Source: an uncultured Alphaproteobacteria bacterium
Lineage (GTDB): Bacteria > Pseudomonadota > Alphaproteobacteria > RF32 > CAG-239
Reading direction: 5' to 3'
Length of the DNA: 64,000 bases
NCBI GenBank assembly: GCA_910587405.1
Contig: CAJUKS010000002.1
Coordinates: 81,645 to 145,644, forward strand
How positions within the stretch are numbered: the first letter of the stretch is position 1; every line of letters starts with the position of its first letter. The translations under genes and the position numbers were made by a program. The notes under the pieces were generated by a model. The model saw only the letters and a program-made list of their open reading frames with translations. It searched no databases and was not told the DNA's origin. Shown in pieces: positions 48,203-56,509 of this stretch.

Positions 48203-49653
48203 TGTTAATACCCAAGAATAATGCCAATCAGATGCGCACCCGCATCCTGATTAAAATTGTCGAGAAATTTTTACAGGGCCGTTTTGCCGAAGCCGACCGT
48301 ATTCCGCTGGAGCTGCGTCCCAAGGGCGGCGAAGTCAGCCGCTGCTGCATTTACAAAGACCGCGCGATCTTAAAATACCGCTGCATGGCCAGCCTCGGTT
48401 TTGCCCCCGAAGACGAAACCGACGAACTGACCAGTCTGAAGGAATACGGCGAACGCGCGTTGGAGCGCACCGAACACGCCGTTAACAAACTGTCGGTGAT
48501 TACCGACGCCTGTTCGGGCTGTATCCGTTCCCGCTATTTGGTAACCGACGCCTGCCGCGGCTGCTTTGCGCAACCCTGTCAGGTCAACTGCCCCAAACAG
48601 GCAATTACGATCGTTAACGGACGTTCGACGATTGATCCCGAAAAATGCATTTCCTGCGGCCGTTGTCAGGACGTTTGCCCTTACCATGCCGTGATCCGGG
48701 TGCCGATCCCCTGCGAAGAGGCCTGTCCGGTCGGCGCGATTACCAAAGACGAAGCGGGCAAAGAACATATCGATCCCGAAAAATGCATCTTGTGCGGCAA
48801 ATGCCTGCAATCGTGCCCGTTCGGTGCCATTGTCGAAATGTCGCAAATGGTCGATGTGCTGAAACTGTTGGCCGACGAAAACAAAAAGGTGGTCGCCATG
48901 CTGGCGCCGGCGGTGGTCGGACAATTTCCCGGCACCATCAATAATCTGGTCGGCGCATTGAAAAAAATCGGCTTCAGCGATGTGGTTGAGGTGGCGATCG
49001 GCGCTGATATCACCACCCAGAAAGAAGCGGCCGAATTTATCGAAAAAATGGAAAACGGCGAAAAACTGATGACTACTTCGTGCTGCCCGGCTTATTACAA
49101 GGCTGCCGAAGTTCATATTCCGGAAATCAAGCCGTTTGTTTCCCACACCCGCACCCCGATGTACTATACGGCAGAACTGCTGAAGCAGGAACATCCCGAG
49201 TGCGTGGCGGTGTTTGTCGGACCCTGTCTGGCCAAACGCTTTGAAGCCGAACGCGATCTCAACGTCGATTATGTACTGACGTTTGAAGAAATCGGCGCCA
49301 TGCTGGTGGCGGGCGGCGTTAATGTTGCCGACTGCGAACCGGAAGAATTTACCAAGATTTCCTGTGCCCAGGGACGCCGTTTTCCGATCAGCGGCGGCGT
49401 AGCCGGTGCGGTTGCTTCGCTGGTCGAAGGCAAAGCCGAGTTCAAACCGACCGCAATCAACGGTCTTAACAAAGCCAGTATCAAACTGCTGAAGCAATAT
49501 GCCGCCAAAGGCTGTGATGCCAACATGGTTGAAGTCATGTGCTGCGAAGGCGGCTGCGTTGCCGGACCGGGTTGTATTGCACTGGCCAAGAAATCGACGA
49601 TCATGGTTGAAAATTATGTTAAAACCGCTCCGGATCTCAAGGATCGGAAATAA
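48202..49653 (+). CDS. Monomeric catalytic [FeFe] hydrogenase (group B-like)
   Basis: 483 aa. The N-terminal 90 residues are helical, followed by a Cys-rich section (DACSGCIRSRYLVTDACRGCF) and two [4Fe-4S] ferredoxin motifs (CISCGRCQDVCP, CILCGKCLQSCP). The H-cluster domain follows with L1 TTSCCPAYYK, both cysteines kept, L2 FVGPCLAKR and L3 EVMCCEGGCVAGPGC. This fits the B1 family of [FeFe] hydrogenases, which produce H2 from reduced ferredoxin in fermenters. It is last in the operon and is followed by a terminator. The maturases HydE, HydF and HydG, needed to build the H-cluster, are not in the window. Confidence 0.92.
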   Translation: MLIPKNNANQMRTRILIKIVEKFLQGRFAEADRIPLELRPKGGEVSRCCIYKDRAILKYRCMASLGFAPEDETDELTSLKEYGERALERTEHAVNKLSVITDACSGCIRSRYLVTDACRGCFAQPCQVNCPKQAITIVNGRSTIDPEKCISCGRCQDVCPYHAVIRVPIPCEEACPVGAITKDEAGKEHIDPEKCILCGKCLQSCPFGAIVEMSQMVDVLKLLADENKKVVAMLAPAVVGQFPGTINNLVGALKKIGFSDVVEVAIGADITTQKEAAEFIEKMENGEKLMTTSCCPAYYKAAEVHIPEIKPFVSHTRTPMYYTAELLKQEHPECVAVFVGPCLAKRFEAERDLNVDYVLTFEEIGAMLVAGGVNVADCEPEEFTKISCAQGRRFPISGGVAGAVASLVEGKAEFKPTAINGLNKASIKLLKQYAAKGCDANMVEVMCCEGGCVAGPGCIALAKKSTIMVENYVKTAPDLKDRK

Positions 49654-49669
49654 GACCGATTTTTCAGCC

Positions 49670-49695
49670 GGGCCTCCTTTGGGAGGCCCTTTTTC
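49670..49695 (+). terminator. Terminator of the hydrogenase operon
   Basis: GGGCCTCC / GGGAGGCCC hairpin followed by TTTTTC, 17 nt after the stop. Confidence 0.9.
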
Positions 49696-49703
49696 TTAAC
49701 AAT

Positions 49704-49733
49704 AAAAAAATCCGGGAAAATCCCGGATTTTTT
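49704..49733 (-). terminator. Terminator of secB (also works forward)
   Basis: ATCCGGGA / TCCCGGAT stem flanked by A and T runs, between the convergent hydrogenase operon and secB. Confidence 0.85.
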
Positions 49734-49752
49734 CGATCACATAAAATTTCGC

Positions 49753-50208
49753 CTAATGGGCCGAATCGTTAGCCGCCTGCCGACGCGCCGCGTACAATGC
49801 CGCGAAATCGATCGGATTCAGCATAAACGGCGGCAAACCGCCTTCGGTCAGGCATTGGGTAACCACATTGCGGGCAAACGGGAAAATCAGCCGCGGCAAT
49901 TCGATCATCAGGACCGGTTCCAAATGTTCGGCCGGAACGTTAACTTCGGCAAAAGCGGCGTAAGTCAGTTCCAAAACAAACAAAGTCTTGTCTTCCACCT
50001 TACCGTTCATACTGATGGAAAGTTGGGAGGTATAGGTGTTGTTCCCTTTCGGTTCGGACTTAACATCGACATGAACGTCAATCTTGGGGGCGGATTTGAT
50101 TTCTCCGAAGATTTCCGGCGCATGAGGAATTTCCAGCGATAAATCCTTAATATACTGGCTGCTGATCGCGATGGCGCCGATTTGTTTATTTTGGGATTGT
50201 TCTTCCAT
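49753..50208 (-). CDS. secB: Protein-export chaperone SecB
   Basis: 151 aa. It has the SecB signatures IAISSQYIKDLSLE, YTSQLSISMNG, LELTYAAFAEV, IELPRLIFPFARNVV and GGLPPFMLNPIDF. It holds precursors unfolded and hands them to SecA, which is relevant to the large exported proteins here. It is divergent from the Tim44-like gene, a conserved alphaproteobacterial arrangement. Confidence 0.96.
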   Translation of the reverse strand: MEEQSQNKQIGAIAISSQYIKDLSLEIPHAPEIFGEIKSAPKIDVHVDVKSEPKGNNTYTSQLSISMNGKVEDKTLFVLELTYAAFAEVNVPAEHLEPVLMIELPRLIFPFARNVVTQCLTEGGLPPFMLNPIDFAALYAARRQAANDSAH

Positions 50209-50254
50209 TTATGTTTCTCCTGCAATGGCAATTATAAAATTTTTAAACGGGGTC

Positions 50255-50283
50255 ATTTTATAATAAATAATCGTAACGGTCAA
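50255..50283 (-). promoter_or_regulatory. secB promoter
   Basis: TTGACC (50283-50278), a 17-bp spacer, TAAAAT (50260-50255). Confidence 0.65.
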
Positions 50284-50292
50284 TATTTCCGG

Positions 50293-50321
50293 TTGATAAT
50301 ATCCGTGTTTACGCCTATATT
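50293..50321 (+). promoter_or_regulatory. Promoter of the Tim44-mltA-smr operon
   Basis: TTGATA (50293-50298), a 17-bp spacer, TATATT (50316-50321), about 35 bp before the start. It is back to back with the secB promoter. Confidence 0.65.
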
Positions 50322-50357
50322 ATGTAATAATTTAATTGATGTTTTACAGAGGAAGAG

Positions 50358-51014
50358 ATGGCTGCATATCTGGATATTATAATTTTATTGTTCGTGGTCG
50401 TGGTGGTATTTGTCAAACTGCGCGGCCTGCTCGGCACCCGCCCCGAAAACGAGACCGAAATCAGCAAAGAAAGCGCGGCCAAGATCTTTGACATTCTGAT
50501 GCAGGAACATAACAAAAACCGACCGCAGCCGACAATGGCCGGCGGCGAACTGAAAGCCGACGAAAGCGACCTCAGCGAACAGGAAAAAACTCTGCGCCGC
50601 ATTCCCGGCTTTAACCGCGACAAATTTATCGGCGGCGCCAAAAAAGCTTTTGAAATCATTGTGACTTCTTTTGCCAAAGGCGATATCGAAACCCTGGAAA
50701 CGCTGGTGGGAAAAAACCTGCTTAAAAAATTCAAAGAAGTCATCTCCAGCCGCAAGGAAGAAGGCATCAGCGCCGAAACCGACTTTATCGGTTTTAACGA
50801 AGCGGTGATTACCGACGCCAAAATAACCAAAAGCAACCTCGCCAAAATCAGCGTCAAATTCGTTTCCGAACAAGTTAACATTTTGCGCAACAAACAAGGC
50901 GAAGTTATGGAAGGCGACGAAAATTTCATCCAGTCGATTACCGACATCTGGACTTTTGAACGCAGCCTCAATTCCGCAAGCCCAAACTGGTTGCTCGTCT
51001 CGACGAAAAAATAA
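50358..51014 (+). CDS. Tim44-like domain membrane protein
   Basis: 218 aa. One N-terminal membrane helix (about 5-20) and a polar linker precede a C-terminal Tim44 domain (FIGGAKKAFEIIVTSFAKGDIETLETLV, then ITDIWTFERSL). Alphaproteobacterial homologues (TimA-like) stand in this place next to secB and may take part in protein translocation or membrane quality control. GAGGAAGAG precedes the ATG. The mltA gene starts 4 nt later. Confidence 0.9.
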   Translation: MAAYLDIIILLFVVVVVFVKLRGLLGTRPENETEISKESAAKIFDILMQEHNKNRPQPTMAGGELKADESDLSEQEKTLRRIPGFNRDKFIGGAKKAFEIIVTSFAKGDIETLETLVGKNLLKKFKEVISSRKEEGISAETDFIGFNEAVITDAKITKSNLAKISVKFVSEQVNILRNKQGEVMEGDENFIQSITDIWTFERSLNSASPNWLLVSTKK

Positions 51015-51018
51015 GCCG

Positions 51019-52197
51019 ATGAAAAAAACTGCCCTTGCTTTGATGACCGTTTTCCTTCTTGCCGGCTGCCCGAGCCGGCAGGAAAAACAACCGCTGCCGG
51101 CGGAACGGACGGCAGCGGAAAAAGTGGAACTGACACCGGTCTCCTTCAATGAACTGGAAAACTGGCAAGACGATGACCTCACTCAATTCGTTGACGTTTT
51201 TGCCGCCACCTGTGCCAAAATCCGGCAACTGAAAACCCCTCGTCTCGCCGACAGCCAAATTAAAATAAAAACGGCCGACTATCAGGAAATCTGCCGCCGT
51301 TTTGACGCAGAAGGAATCAGCGACGGACAGGGTCTGCGCATTTTTTTCGAAACTTATTTTACACCTTATCTGGTGCAGGGAAACGGCAATGCCGACGGAA
51401 AATTTACCTCTTATTACGAAGCGGAAATTCGTGCTTCGCGGCAGCGGCACGGCAAATATCGTTATCCGGTCTACGGCAAACCGCACGACCTGATCGAAAT
51501 CAATTTGCGCGACTTTGATCCCGATTTGCCGGATACCCGCTTGGTCGGCCGGGTCAGCGGGCAAAAAATGCTTCCTTATTACACCCGTGCCGATATTGAG
51601 AAAGCGCCGTTTAACGCGCCGGTTTTATTGTGGGGAGACAGCGCCGTCGACATTCATATCATGCAAATTCAGGGGTCGGCGATTGCCCGGCTCGACGATG
51701 GCAGTCAGGTGAGAATCGGCTATGCCGACAACAACGGCCGCCGTTTTAAGGGAATCGGCAGCATTCTGCTCGGTAAAGGTTTGCTGGAAGCGGGCAAGGC
51801 AGATATGATGAGCATTAAAAAATGGCTGGAAGAAAATCCGCAACAGGCTGCCGCAATTATGCAGGAAAACGAACGTTATATTTTTCACCGTCTTATGACA
51901 ACACCGGGACCGGTGGGGGCTTTCGGCATTCCGCTGACGGCCGGTCGAAGCCTGGCGGTAGACCGCCGTTACATTCCGCTCGGCGCCGTATTGTGGCTCA
52001 GTACCACAACCCCCGACCGCCGGCCGCTTAACAAAATGGTAGCGGCGCAGGATATCGGGAGTGCGATTAAAGGCGCGGTTCGCGGCGACTATTTTTGGGG
52101 CAGCGGCGGCGACGAGATTTTGAATTCGGCCGGACGGATGAACTCGAGCGGCCATTACTACATTTTTCTTCCCCGGGAGAACGTCAGCAATGAGTAA
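51019..52197 (+). CDS. mltA: Membrane-bound lytic murein transglycosylase A
   Basis: 392 aa lipoprotein from ATG 51019; lipobox LLAGC near residue 19. The MltA domain includes GKFTSYYEAEIRAS, LPYYTRADIE, DIHIMQIQGSAIARLDDG and FHRLMTTPGPVGAFGIPLT. The 3D domain follows with the catalytic-Asp region QDIGSAIKGAVRGDYFWGSG. It cleaves glycan strands of peptidoglycan. It overlaps the Smr gene by 8 nt. Confidence 0.95.
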   Translation: MKKTALALMTVFLLAGCPSRQEKQPLPAERTAAEKVELTPVSFNELENWQDDDLTQFVDVFAATCAKIRQLKTPRLADSQIKIKTADYQEICRRFDAEGISDGQGLRIFFETYFTPYLVQGNGNADGKFTSYYEAEIRASRQRHGKYRYPVYGKPHDLIEINLRDFDPDLPDTRLVGRVSGQKMLPYYTRADIEKAPFNAPVLLWGDSAVDIHIMQIQGSAIARLDDGSQVRIGYADNNGRRFKGIGSILLGKGLLEAGKADMMSIKKWLEENPQQAAAIMQENERYIFHRLMTTPGPVGAFGIPLTAGRSLAVDRRYIPLGAVLWLSTTTPDRRPLNKMVAAQDIGSAIKGAVRGDYFWGSGGDEILNSAGRMNSSGHYYIFLPRENVSNE

Positions 52198-52717
52198 CGC
52201 CGATGATTCTGCCTGGCAGGAACTGATAAAAGACGTGCAGCCGCTGCCGAAACCGAAGACGACAGAGAAAAACACCCGAATAACGCTTAGAGTCACGCCC
52301 AAAATCAGCCCGGACCGGGTCTATGGAGGAGAACGCCTCTCAGATCTGATTCCCGGAAAAACCGACAACATCGACAACAATACCGCGCGTCGGTTTAAAA
52401 AAGGCGAATTCAAAACCGAAGCCGAACTGGATCTGCACGGCTATACCGAAACCAAAGCTTTTGAAGCCGTCTGCAGTTTTATCAAAAAATCTTATCTGCA
52501 ACAACGCCGTTGCATTGCCATCATCACCGGCAAAGGGTTGCATCAGAATGACGAAGACGATATTTTTGCCAGTCGCGGCGTTCTTAAAGAACGCGTGCCG
52601 CAATGGCTGAATTTGCCCGATATCCGTCCGCTGATTCTGGCCATTTTTCATCCGCAGCATACAGAAGGCGGTTCGGGGGTGATTCGGATTTTATTGCGCC
52701 GGCAGCGTCGTCGCTGA
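52190..52717 (+). CDS. Smr (MutS2 C-terminal) domain protein
   Basis: 175 aa. A Lys/Pro-rich N-terminal half precedes an Smr domain with ELDLHGYTETKA, ITGKGLH and SGVIRILLRR. The LDxHG and TGxG motifs are intact, as in nuclease-active Smr proteins. It is the last gene of Tim44-mltA-smr. The nucleic-acid target is unknown. Confidence 0.9.
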   Translation: MSNADDSAWQELIKDVQPLPKPKTTEKNTRITLRVTPKISPDRVYGGERLSDLIPGKTDNIDNNTARRFKKGEFKTEAELDLHGYTETKAFEAVCSFIKKSYLQQRRCIAIITGKGLHQNDEDDIFASRGVLKERVPQWLNLPDIRPLILAIFHPQHTEGGSGVIRILLRRQRRR

Positions 52718-52758
52718 CACGATGTTTGAGAACAAAATTCCAACCGTCAGGACATAGC

Positions 52759-53316
52759 TCAGGAAAATTTAGCCAACAAAGCCTGATAAGCGGTTGTCAG
52801 TTGTTTGAACTTTTCTTCGGCTTCCTGTTTGTCCTCTTGATGCAAGTCAGGGTGGTACTTTTTTACCAACTTTTTATATTGTTTTTTGATCAGCGCCAGC
52901 GAAATGTTGTCGGCTCTCAGTTCCATAATCTTTAAAAACTGTCGCTCCTGCTCGTTAAAAAAGATCTCTTCCCGCGACGGCATATGGCCGGCATATTCAC
53001 CGAAAAATTCAAAATCGTCCTTTAATTTGTAGCCGAACTGATAGTTGACTTTTGAACGGAAACCTTTGAAATGCATGCGGCTGCGCGCCTTTTGTTCTTC
53101 TTCGGTTTCGGCCCCGTCGTCTTCACCGTCATAATAATTCCACTCGGCGTTATAAGCCTGCACATGTTCAAGGCAAAACCAATAATAATCCTTCAGGTCC
53201 CTGTCCTTCGGCGCACGGTATTCTCCCGGTTTATTACAACCAGGAAACGAACATTTGCAAGCTTTACCGTCATTTTGCGGCGCGTAGTATTTTTTATTTC
53301 TTACATTTTTTATCAT
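52759..53316 (-). CDS. J-domain protein with N-terminal Cys/His motif
   Basis: 185 aa. An N-terminal part has C-x-C-x3-GC then WFCLEHV, possibly metal-binding. An acidic spacer follows, and a C-terminal J domain (about 130-185) carries the HPD motif in KKYHPDLHQ. This is the standard alphaproteobacterial DnaJ-like protein with a C-terminal J domain. It should stimulate DnaK. It is convergent with smr and divergent from the RHH gene. Confidence 0.88.
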   Translation of the reverse strand: MIKNVRNKKYYAPQNDGKACKCSFPGCNKPGEYRAPKDRDLKDYYWFCLEHVQAYNAEWNYYDGEDDGAETEEEQKARSRMHFKGFRSKVNYQFGYKLKDDFEFFGEYAGHMPSREEIFFNEQERQFLKIMELRADNISLALIKKQYKKLVKKYHPDLHQEDKQEAEEKFKQLTTAYQALLAKFS

Positions 53317-53441
53317 AGGTTGTTATTTTTTTTTTCATTTTTTAGTTGTGTTTATTTTCTATTAATAATATACTCCGGACAACAATTAATGGCAATAACA
53401 TTATACCTGTTCTGATGACAAACCAACACAAAGAGCTTTTA

Positions 53442-53753
53442 ATGACCAAATTAATTAACAGAGTGCTGTTCATCAATAACCGCCGTACCAGCATGCGTTT
53501 ATGCGTAACCGAATGGAAACTTGTCGATGAAATTTGCAAAAACGAACATATTGCCCGCAATGACTTTATCGAACTGATCGAAAACAGTAATCGTTCGGGA
53601 CTCGGGCTGACCTATTATACACGCCTGTTTGTGATGCTGTACTTTTACAACAAATCACCGCTGGGACAAATCAAAACCCGGCGCCACGGGATCGGCTGCC
53701 AATCTTATATCAGCGAAATTATTACCAAAATTTCGTCTTCCGACGCCGCCTGA
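53442..53753 (+). CDS. Ribbon-helix-helix domain regulator
   Basis: 103 aa from ATG 53442, with AAAGAG upstream; longer in-frame starts exist. It opens with RRTSMRLCVTEWKLVDEICKNE, the ribbon and first helix of the alphaproteobacterial RHH_4 family. LTYYTRLFVMLYFY follows as the second helix. It is predicted to bind DNA as a dimer. The target is unknown. Confidence 0.75.
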   Translation: MTKLINRVLFINNRRTSMRLCVTEWKLVDEICKNEHIARNDFIELIENSNRSGLGLTYYTRLFVMLYFYNKSPLGQIKTRRHGIGCQSYISEIITKISSSDAA

Positions 53754-53851
53754 ATAAAAATCGTCCGGTGTCGCACAAATTCATTGAAAAAATCCATAAC
53801 CCTTTTATAATGGATAAAGTTTATGGATATTAATCAGCGTGGTGGAAAATT

Positions 53852-54691
53852 ATGCCCGAACTGCCCGAAGTCGAAACCGTTAAAAACGGCATTGCAAAAT
53901 TTATAGGCAATGCCGAAATTCTGCAGGTTACCGTCCGTAACCGCAAGTTTCGCGAAACGATTCCGGAAGATTTTGCCGCTTCGGTCTGCGGGGCGCGCAT
54001 AAGCAGCTATCGGCGGCAAGGCAAGTACATCGTCATTGAACTTGACAACGGCCGCAGCATTATCTGGCATCTGGGCATGAGCGGACGTATCAAAACCGCA
54101 GACTCCGAACCAAGCGAACAAAAACACGACCATGTGCTGATCAAGACGTCGGCCGGGTGGTTGATTTTTCACGATCCGCGCCGTTTCGGCATTCTGACCG
54201 TTTGTCCAACCGGCCGGTTGGCAGAACATCCTTATTTTGCAAAGATGGGACCGGACCCTTTTGATCCGCTTCTGACCGCGGATTATTTGTTTGAACAGTT
54301 GGGCAAACGCCGAACTTCGGTTAAACAGGCTCTGCTGGATCAGGAAATGATTGCCGGAATCGGCAACATTTACGCTTCGGAAATTCTGTTTCGTGCCGGG
54401 ATTCTGCCCACCCGGCCGGCGGGGGAAATTTCCCGACAGGAATGCGGCCCTCTTTTGGAAAGCATCCGCGAAATTTTGAAACAGGCGATTGCCAACGGCG
54501 GCTCCACCCTCCACGACTATCACCGTCCGGACGGCAGTCTCGGCTATTTTCAAAACCTGCATTGCGTTTACAACAAGGCCGGAAAACCCTGTCCCGGCTG
54601 TACCTGCGCTGCCGGGCACGATGATGGCGGCATTCGCAAAATCGTTCAGGGCGGCCGTTCAACTTTTTATTGCCCGGTGAAACAAAAATGA
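53852..54691 (+). CDS. mutM: Formamidopyrimidine-DNA glycosylase
   Basis: 279 aa. The catalytic N-terminus PELPEVETV is present (Pro after Met, Glu3). The beta-elimination Lys lies in RRQGKYIV, and the H2TH region in VKQALLDQEMIAGIGNIYASEILF. The zinc finger is odd: CPGC is present but the final pair reads CPVK instead of CPxC. A ten-residue insert carrying Cys and His (TCAAGHDDGG) follows the first pair. Removal of oxidised guanine is expected. It overlaps the next gene by 4 nt. Confidence 0.95.
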   Translation: MPELPEVETVKNGIAKFIGNAEILQVTVRNRKFRETIPEDFAASVCGARISSYRRQGKYIVIELDNGRSIIWHLGMSGRIKTADSEPSEQKHDHVLIKTSAGWLIFHDPRRFGILTVCPTGRLAEHPYFAKMGPDPFDPLLTADYLFEQLGKRRTSVKQALLDQEMIAGIGNIYASEILFRAGILPTRPAGEISRQECGPLLESIREILKQAIANGGSTLHDYHRPDGSLGYFQNLHCVYNKAGKPCPGCTCAAGHDDGGIRKIVQGGRSTFYCPVKQK

Positions 54692-55083
54692 TGACACTGT
54701 TTAAAAAAAATATATTTGCTTTGGTCAAGCTGCTGCCGGCCGTTGTCCTATGGCTGACCCTGATCGGCCCGGCCGCCGCGGCCGAATTTGTTGACGGCAT
54801 TGAAGACGTTCCGGTGATGAACGGCATGCACCAGGTGCAAAGCAACAACATTTCTTTCGGCAATGATGAAATTCGTTTTGTCGAAGCTTATCTCAGCGGC
54901 AGAAAAGCAACCTTTTCCTCGGTTGCCGCCTTTTATGAAGAAACGCTGCCTCAACTCGGCTGGCATTTCATCGGCCGCCGAAACGACAGTCTGCATTTCG
55001 AAAGAGACGCCGAGCGGCTTGACATTGTCCGCGAAAACAAATCACCGTTATTGGTAAGAATCACCCTCAAAAGTAAAGATTAG
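54688..55083 (+). CDS. Small exported protein between mutM and enoyl-CoA hydratase
   Basis: 131 aa from ATG 54688, overlapping the mutM stop (ATGA). The signal peptide ends near PAAAAE (residue 30). The mature 100 residues have ISFGNDEIRFVEAYLSG, FYEETLPQLGWH and LHFERDAERLDI, a small alpha/beta fold. It looks like the short conserved exported proteins found at this locus in other alphaproteobacteria. Function unknown. Confidence 0.75.
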   Translation: MMTLFKKNIFALVKLLPAVVLWLTLIGPAAAAEFVDGIEDVPVMNGMHQVQSNNISFGNDEIRFVEAYLSGRKATFSSVAAFYEETLPQLGWHFIGRRNDSLHFERDAERLDIVRENKSPLLVRITLKSKD

Positions 55084-55092
55084 GAAAAAAAA

Positions 55093-55839
55093 ATGAACAA
55101 AGACGTTACCTCCGAAATTAAAAACCAAACCGGAATCATCACCATCAACACCGCCGACGGGCTGAACGTGATCAACCGGATGATGCTGTCCGACATTGCC
55201 GAAACCATTACGGCAATGGACCTCAACGACGCCGTCAAAGCCATTATCATCCGCGGCAGCGACAAGGCTTTTTCGACCGGGATCGACGTTAACGAATTCG
55301 TCGAAAACATCAATGCCGCGGTGTTGGAAGAAATGTACGAGAACTTTGAAAAAATTGCCGACGTCAAAAAACCGGTCATTGCCGCCGTCAGCGGTTACGC
55401 TTTGGGAATCGGCTTTGAACTGGCACTGGCCTGCGACATTATTTTCGCTTCCGAAAGCGCCTGCTTCGGCCATCCCGACCTCAGCCTCGGCACCATCCCC
55501 GGTTTTGGCGCCACCCAACGTCTGACCGGCGCGGTCGGCAAGGCCAAAACCATGGAAATGATTTTAACCGGACGGGCAATGAACGTGCGCGAGGCGGAAC
55601 GCTGCGGCATGGTGAGCCGGATCATTCCGTTGCGTTACCTGTTTGACGAAGCCCTGAACACCGCCGAAAGAATCGCGGCGCTCCCGGATCTGGCCATCAA
55701 CACCTCAAAAGAACTGATCAAAACCGCGGTCAGCAACACCGATCTGGAAGAAGGGCTGGAGATCGAAAAACAAGTTTACAAGAACTCGATCGAGTCAGAC
55801 GAATTTCGCCAGAATCTGGTGAATATGGCAAAAAAATAG
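55093..55839 (+). CDS. Enoyl-CoA hydratase/isomerase family protein
   Basis: 248 aa crotonase fold. The first oxyanion/CoA region is IIIRGSDKAFSTGIDVNEF; the second is SGYALGIGFELALACDIIFASE. The first catalytic Glu (FEL) is present. The second, normally in PE-x-x-LG, is Asp (PDLSLG), so classical hydration is uncertain. It is in the conserved mutM - ech - rpsT - dnaA order. Confidence 0.88.
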   Translation: MNKDVTSEIKNQTGIITINTADGLNVINRMMLSDIAETITAMDLNDAVKAIIIRGSDKAFSTGIDVNEFVENINAAVLEEMYENFEKIADVKKPVIAAVSGYALGIGFELALACDIIFASESACFGHPDLSLGTIPGFGATQRLTGAVGKAKTMEMILTGRAMNVREAERCGMVSRIIPLRYLFDEALNTAERIAALPDLAINTSKELIKTAVSNTDLEEGLEIEKQVYKNSIESDEFRQNLVNMAKK

Positions 55840-55953
55840 TAAAATCAGCAATTTTACTAAAAATTGTTGTTGACTAAAACGTGTCTCCGAGTTTATAAAG
55901 CATATCAGAAAAATAAATTTGTGATTAACTTATAATGTACAGGATAAAGTAAA

Positions 55954-56214
55954 ATGGCCAATCATAAATCGGCAAAAACCAGAATTAACCGCAACAACAA
56001 GCGCAGCCTGATCAACGGTGCCCGCAAAAGCAGAGTCCGTACTTTTGTAAAAAAAGTAGAAGCTGCTATTGTTGCCAATGACAAAGAAACCGCAGCAGCC
56101 GCTTTCAAAACGGCAGAATCCGAACTGATGAGATCTGCCCGCAAAGGCGTTTTCCCGATGAACAAAGTATCGAGAACGGTTTCCCGCTTGTCGAAAAAAA
56201 TTAAAGCTCTCTAA
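55954..56214 (+). CDS. rpsT: 30S ribosomal protein S20
   Basis: 86 aa. It has the highly basic, Ala/Lys/Arg-rich S20 pattern: ANHKSAKTRINRNNKR, then VRTFVKKVEAAI and KGVFPMNKVSRTVSRLSKKI. It binds 16S rRNA early in assembly. It is followed by a hairpin terminator. Confidence 0.97.
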   Translation: MANHKSAKTRINRNNKRSLINGARKSRVRTFVKKVEAAIVANDKETAAAAFKTAESELMRSARKGVFPMNKVSRTVSRLSKKIKAL

Positions 56215-56242
56215 TCGACTTTTAAGAGAATTCAGCTTTTAC

Positions 56243-56277
56243 AACCACTTCTCCGGCTTTTTGCCGGAAAAGTGGTT
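56243..56277 (+). terminator. Terminator of rpsT
   Basis: AACCACTT and TCCGGC paired with GCCGGA and AAGTGGTT, one bulged base on each side, with a short T-rich tail. Confidence 0.75.
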
Positions 56278-56509
56278 TATTTCATTTAAAACTTATATTT
56301 TTCTAGGAATCCCGGCCGACTCTCGGAAAAACGCCTGTCAAGAAATTTAATTACAATGTTCTGCAAATGTTCTATTGTTTTTTATTTTGTTCTGTGATTA
56401 ATATTTAGTTAATTTATGAATGGCGGCAACATTCTTTGCCAAAACCTTTCACCATAAGATTATTAAACTTGGTTCAACCTCATACTTAAAGAAAGAAGGA
56501 TTTTTCAGA
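56278..56509. other. dnaA upstream region
   Basis: AT-rich. I find no consensus DnaA boxes (TTATCCACA), so it does not look like oriC. No distinct promoter could be called. Confidence 0.5.

Noticed and set aside
48370..49497. A 375-codon minus-strand ORF opposite the catalytic hydrogenase
   Set aside because: It is the mirror of a clear hydrogenase gene with all cofactor motifs and has no recognisable domain or ribosome site.
56215..56509. Possible oriC upstream of dnaA
   Set aside because: No consensus DnaA boxes or AT-rich 13-mer array were found. In alphaproteobacteria the origin is often elsewhere.
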